Origin: an uncultured Bacteroidia bacterium
GTDB taxonomy: Bacteria; Bacteroidota; Bacteroidia; Bacteroidales; Prolixibacteraceae
Direction of reading: 5' to 3'
Length of the DNA stretch: 16,914 nucleotides
NCBI GenBank assembly: GCA_903859795.1
Contig: CAIOOC010000831.1
Location: 1 to 16,914, forward strand
The position numbers and the translations under genes are program-made. The notes below the pieces were generated by a model. The model was given only the letters and a program-made list of their open reading frames with translations, searched no databases and was not told where the DNA came from. Positions 15,066-16,914 of the stretch are shown one piece after another; the first letter of the stretch is position 1, and the number at the start of each line of letters is the position of its first letter.

Positions 15066-16652
15066 CTACGCTTCTTCAATAACTTTCCAGCCCATAGCGT
15101 CGGCCATCGAAAATACGGGTTCTTTTAAATCACCGTAAAAAGTTACCCTGTGCCAACCCCATTTATCCCACATGGTAAACAGTTTTTCAATGTCGCCCAC
15201 CGGTTCTGCGCATAATTTGGTCCTGCAAGCCCTGTCGTCAGGATCATTATCAACAGCCACAGCCTGGTGAAACAATATTTCTTTCCTTTGGTTATTGATC
15301 TCCAGGGTTGTTGTTAAATAATTAACGGGCAAGATTGACTGCACAGATGCTCCGCTTCTGTCTTCCGAGTGAGTCAGTATTCTGAAAGGATTGGACTCTC
15401 CTGCAGGACCAAAAACTTTGTTAGGCGCTACACAATGTGCATAGGTGATCTGTCGTTTCGACGTGTCTATAACAGGATCGGATATGAACCCTGGTCTGCC
15501 ATTAGTCATTGTAGAAAAAGCCAGCATGGTGGCAGTAGATGGCACATCGCATTCACACCCTCCAACCAATCCTTCATTGCATAACTCATGAAATCCAAGG
15601 CATGGATATGCGTGAATATGCCCTCCGTAAAATCCTCCAAGGCAATTAACTGTTATTGCGTTAGCTCCATGATTCTGTAGTACCGTTTTCATACCGAGGT
15701 ACATCGCAGCAGAAGTCAGTAATGTTTCATAAGGGATACCAACTATCGAGAGGGCCGATTTCTTCCATCGTTCCACAATTCCAGCTGCCACTTCTTTGTT
15801 TGCTAAACTCCATGCAGAATTAACCTCAGAAAAAGGTATATATTCAACCGGGATCCCCATCATCGGCTCAGCTATTTCTGATTTCTGATCTCTTACAGCA
15901 AGAATTTTTGAATGTTTAAGCCGGCGGATAGCTTCTTCAGGGGACAACGACTTGATATCGTTAGCTGTTAATGCAAATTTTCCAGGCGACCTGGTCGAAT
16001 TTAGACGGGCTTGTACTGTCGCAGCAACAAACTCAGCATTCGTCTTTCCCTGTTTTATTAAATTAAAACAACTTACCGCTGCAAAGATATCTTCCATTCG
16101 GGCAGAAGCTACAAATCCAACGTTTGGAGTTTTCTCGCGAAGAAACGATGAAGTATAAACAAGGAAACCGCCGCTTCCACCGAATTGAAAATCAGCATAA
16201 AGAACAGGTTTACCAGTTTTTGCAATTGTTTGAATAACCTTATTCCAACAATTCATCTGATAAACAATATATCCATCAATTGAATCCGTGCTATCCTTTT
16301 TCACAATTTTATCAGCCTCTTCCGGTCCGGAGGCAAGTGTCGGTATAAATTCAAAATCACTAAAATTCCTCGTCAGGGCATTGTTGATTTGCTCCATAAC
16401 AGGGTTAAAATCAAAACCGATATTTGGCCAGTCAGGTCTCTTTTGAACGGGTTCATGAAGTGAATACAGAATACGAATCCTCATTTTCTTATCACTATTT
16501 CCCTGAGACGAAGAGGGAGTCAAAAAGTTCAGTGGTGCAATAACCATACATGCCGCACAGGCAGAACACGAAGACAAGAAATTGCGTCTTGTAAAATTCA
16601 TTGTATTCCCGGCTTGAGATTTGATCTTGTTGTCAAACAGCGATTTAGACAT
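15066..16652 (-). CDS. Tat-exported L-fucose/L-arabinose isomerase-like protein
   Basis: A 528-residue protein whose second half resembles the C-terminal domain of L-fucose isomerase-family enzymes, which interconvert aldoses and ketoses at a metal site. CNEGLVGGCECDVPSTATML (357-376) holds candidate acidic ligands E360, E367 and D369, and TYAHCVAPNKVFGP holds the candidate His ligand H406. The N-terminus has a Tat motif TRRNFL (21-26) followed by a Cys-rich stretch (SSCSACAAC) that might allow lipidation. The start is set at 16652, with an A+T-rich leader; ATG at 16601 (MNFTRRNFLSS) is equally possible. Isomerases of this family are normally cytoplasmic, so the export signal is notable. It pairs with the exported oxidoreductase downstream. 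Confidence 0.8.
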   Translation of the reverse strand: MSKSLFDNKIKSQAGNTMNFTRRNFLSSCSACAACMVIAPLNFLTPSSSQGNSDKKMRIRILYSLHEPVQKRPDWPNIGFDFNPVMEQINNALTRNFSDFEFIPTLASGPEEADKIVKKDSTDSIDGYIVYQMNCWNKVIQTIAKTGKPVLYADFQFGGSGGFLVYTSSFLREKTPNVGFVASARMEDIFAAVSCFNLIKQGKTNAEFVAATVQARLNSTRSPGKFALTANDIKSLSPEEAIRRLKHSKILAVRDQKSEIAEPMMGIPVEYIPFSEVNSAWSLANKEVAAGIVERWKKSALSIVGIPYETLLTSAAMYLGMKTVLQNHGANAITVNCLGGFYGGHIHAYPCLGFHELCNEGLVGGCECDVPSTATMLAFSTMTNGRPGFISDPVIDTSKRQITYAHCVAPNKVFGPAGESNPFRILTHSEDRSGASVQSILPVNYLTTTLEINNQRKEILFHQAVAVDNDPDDRACRTKLCAEPVGDIEKLFTMWDKWGWHRVTFYGDLKEPVFSMADAMGWKVIEEA

Positions 16653-16760
16653 ATCAGCGCTTTTTAATTGTTACAATACTTAATTTCATATAATCCTGGA
16701 AACTGTTTAAATTTGAAATTTCTTTTTTATACGGGTGCATTTCTTATTCTCAAAAATGTG

Positions 16761-16813
16761 CCGTAGGCATCCACCAGTTGACGGATGGGTAGAAGGTAGA
16801 ATAAAGGGTAGAA
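16761..16813 (-). repeat. Intergenic hairpin repeat with GGTAGAA direct repeats
   Basis: On the minus strand 16786-16769 folds as ATCCGTC-AACT-GGTGGAT, a 7-bp stem that includes two G-U pairs. It is related to the hairpin at 1882-1897 of the opposite strand. It is followed on the plus strand by GGGTAGAA (16787-16794), GGTAGAA (16795-16801) and GGGTAGAA (16806-16813). The stretch 16653-16760, the leader of the isomerase-like gene, shows nothing I recognise. Confidence 0.5.
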
Positions 16814-16883
16814 TATTTAGTCCCATCCGGGTCGAAACCTTGCATTTCATTCTGTTTTCTACCCATATTTAATCCCTAACGGG
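16813..16883 (+). repeat. Paired REP-like repeats ATATTTARTCCC-n4-GGG
   Basis: Two direct copies at 16813-16831 and 16865-16883 share 15 of 19 bases, each ending in a CCC/GGG hairpin with a four-base loop (ATCC and TAAC). The second is preceded by TTCTACCC (16857-16864), the inverse of the GGGTAGAA at 16806-16813, so the region also has an inverted repeat with a 43-base spacer. The remaining bases to the window end hold no gene. Confidence 0.5.
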
Positions 16884-16914
16884 AAGGAGAATCCAAATTT
16901 AAACAGTCTCTTAA

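Overview
The window reads as a piece of a Bacteroidota chromosome, probably a Bacteroidales/Marinilabiliales-type environmental carbohydrate degrader (inferred from gene families and style, not from a marker gene). Supporting signs are A+T-rich gene leaders without Shine-Dalgarno sequences, a secreted family 9 glycoside hydrolase, Tat-exported Gfo/Idh/MocA and isomerase-like proteins, an OprB-like porin remnant, and clusters of short palindromic intergenic repeats.

Region 1 (1-6097, + strand) looks like one catabolic operon. It holds two xylose-isomerase-like TIM-barrel epimerases (the first cut by the window start), a secreted neutral-ceramidase-fold hydrolase, a LarA-family nickel-pincer racemase/epimerase with its key residues intact, and a hexuronate-type MFS transporter. 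Together they suggest release, import and stepwise epimerisation of a sugar acid or hydroxy acid whose identity cannot be read from sequence. The ceramidase-like gene has dispersed repeat DNA sitting between its upstream ATG codons and its signal peptide.

Region 2 (6098-9855, + strand) starts with three palindromic repeat elements. An A+T-rich BASS-family transporter gene follows, then a large secreted GH9 enzyme.

Region 3 (9856-10894, - strand) is a dead OprB-like carbohydrate porin gene with one in-frame stop and one internal frame-shifting deletion.

Region 4 (10895-13748, + strand) has two perfect palindromes, a small exported protein of unknown function and a degenerate array of eleven 21-bp repeats. 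A three-gene unit follows: a lipoprotein, a YgiB/DUF1190-like lipoprotein and a YgiC/glutathionylspermidine-synthase-like ATP-grasp ligase.

Region 5 (13755-16652, - strand) is a pair of genes for Tat-type exported carbohydrate enzymes: a Gfo/Idh/MocA oxidoreductase and an L-fucose-isomerase-C-terminal-like protein. The window ends in another cluster of palindromic repeats. One of them is related to the repeat inside the ceramidase-gene leader, with pair-preserving base changes in the stem.

No tRNA, rRNA, CRISPR array, transposase or integrase was found, and no stretch without a gene exceeds 300 bases.
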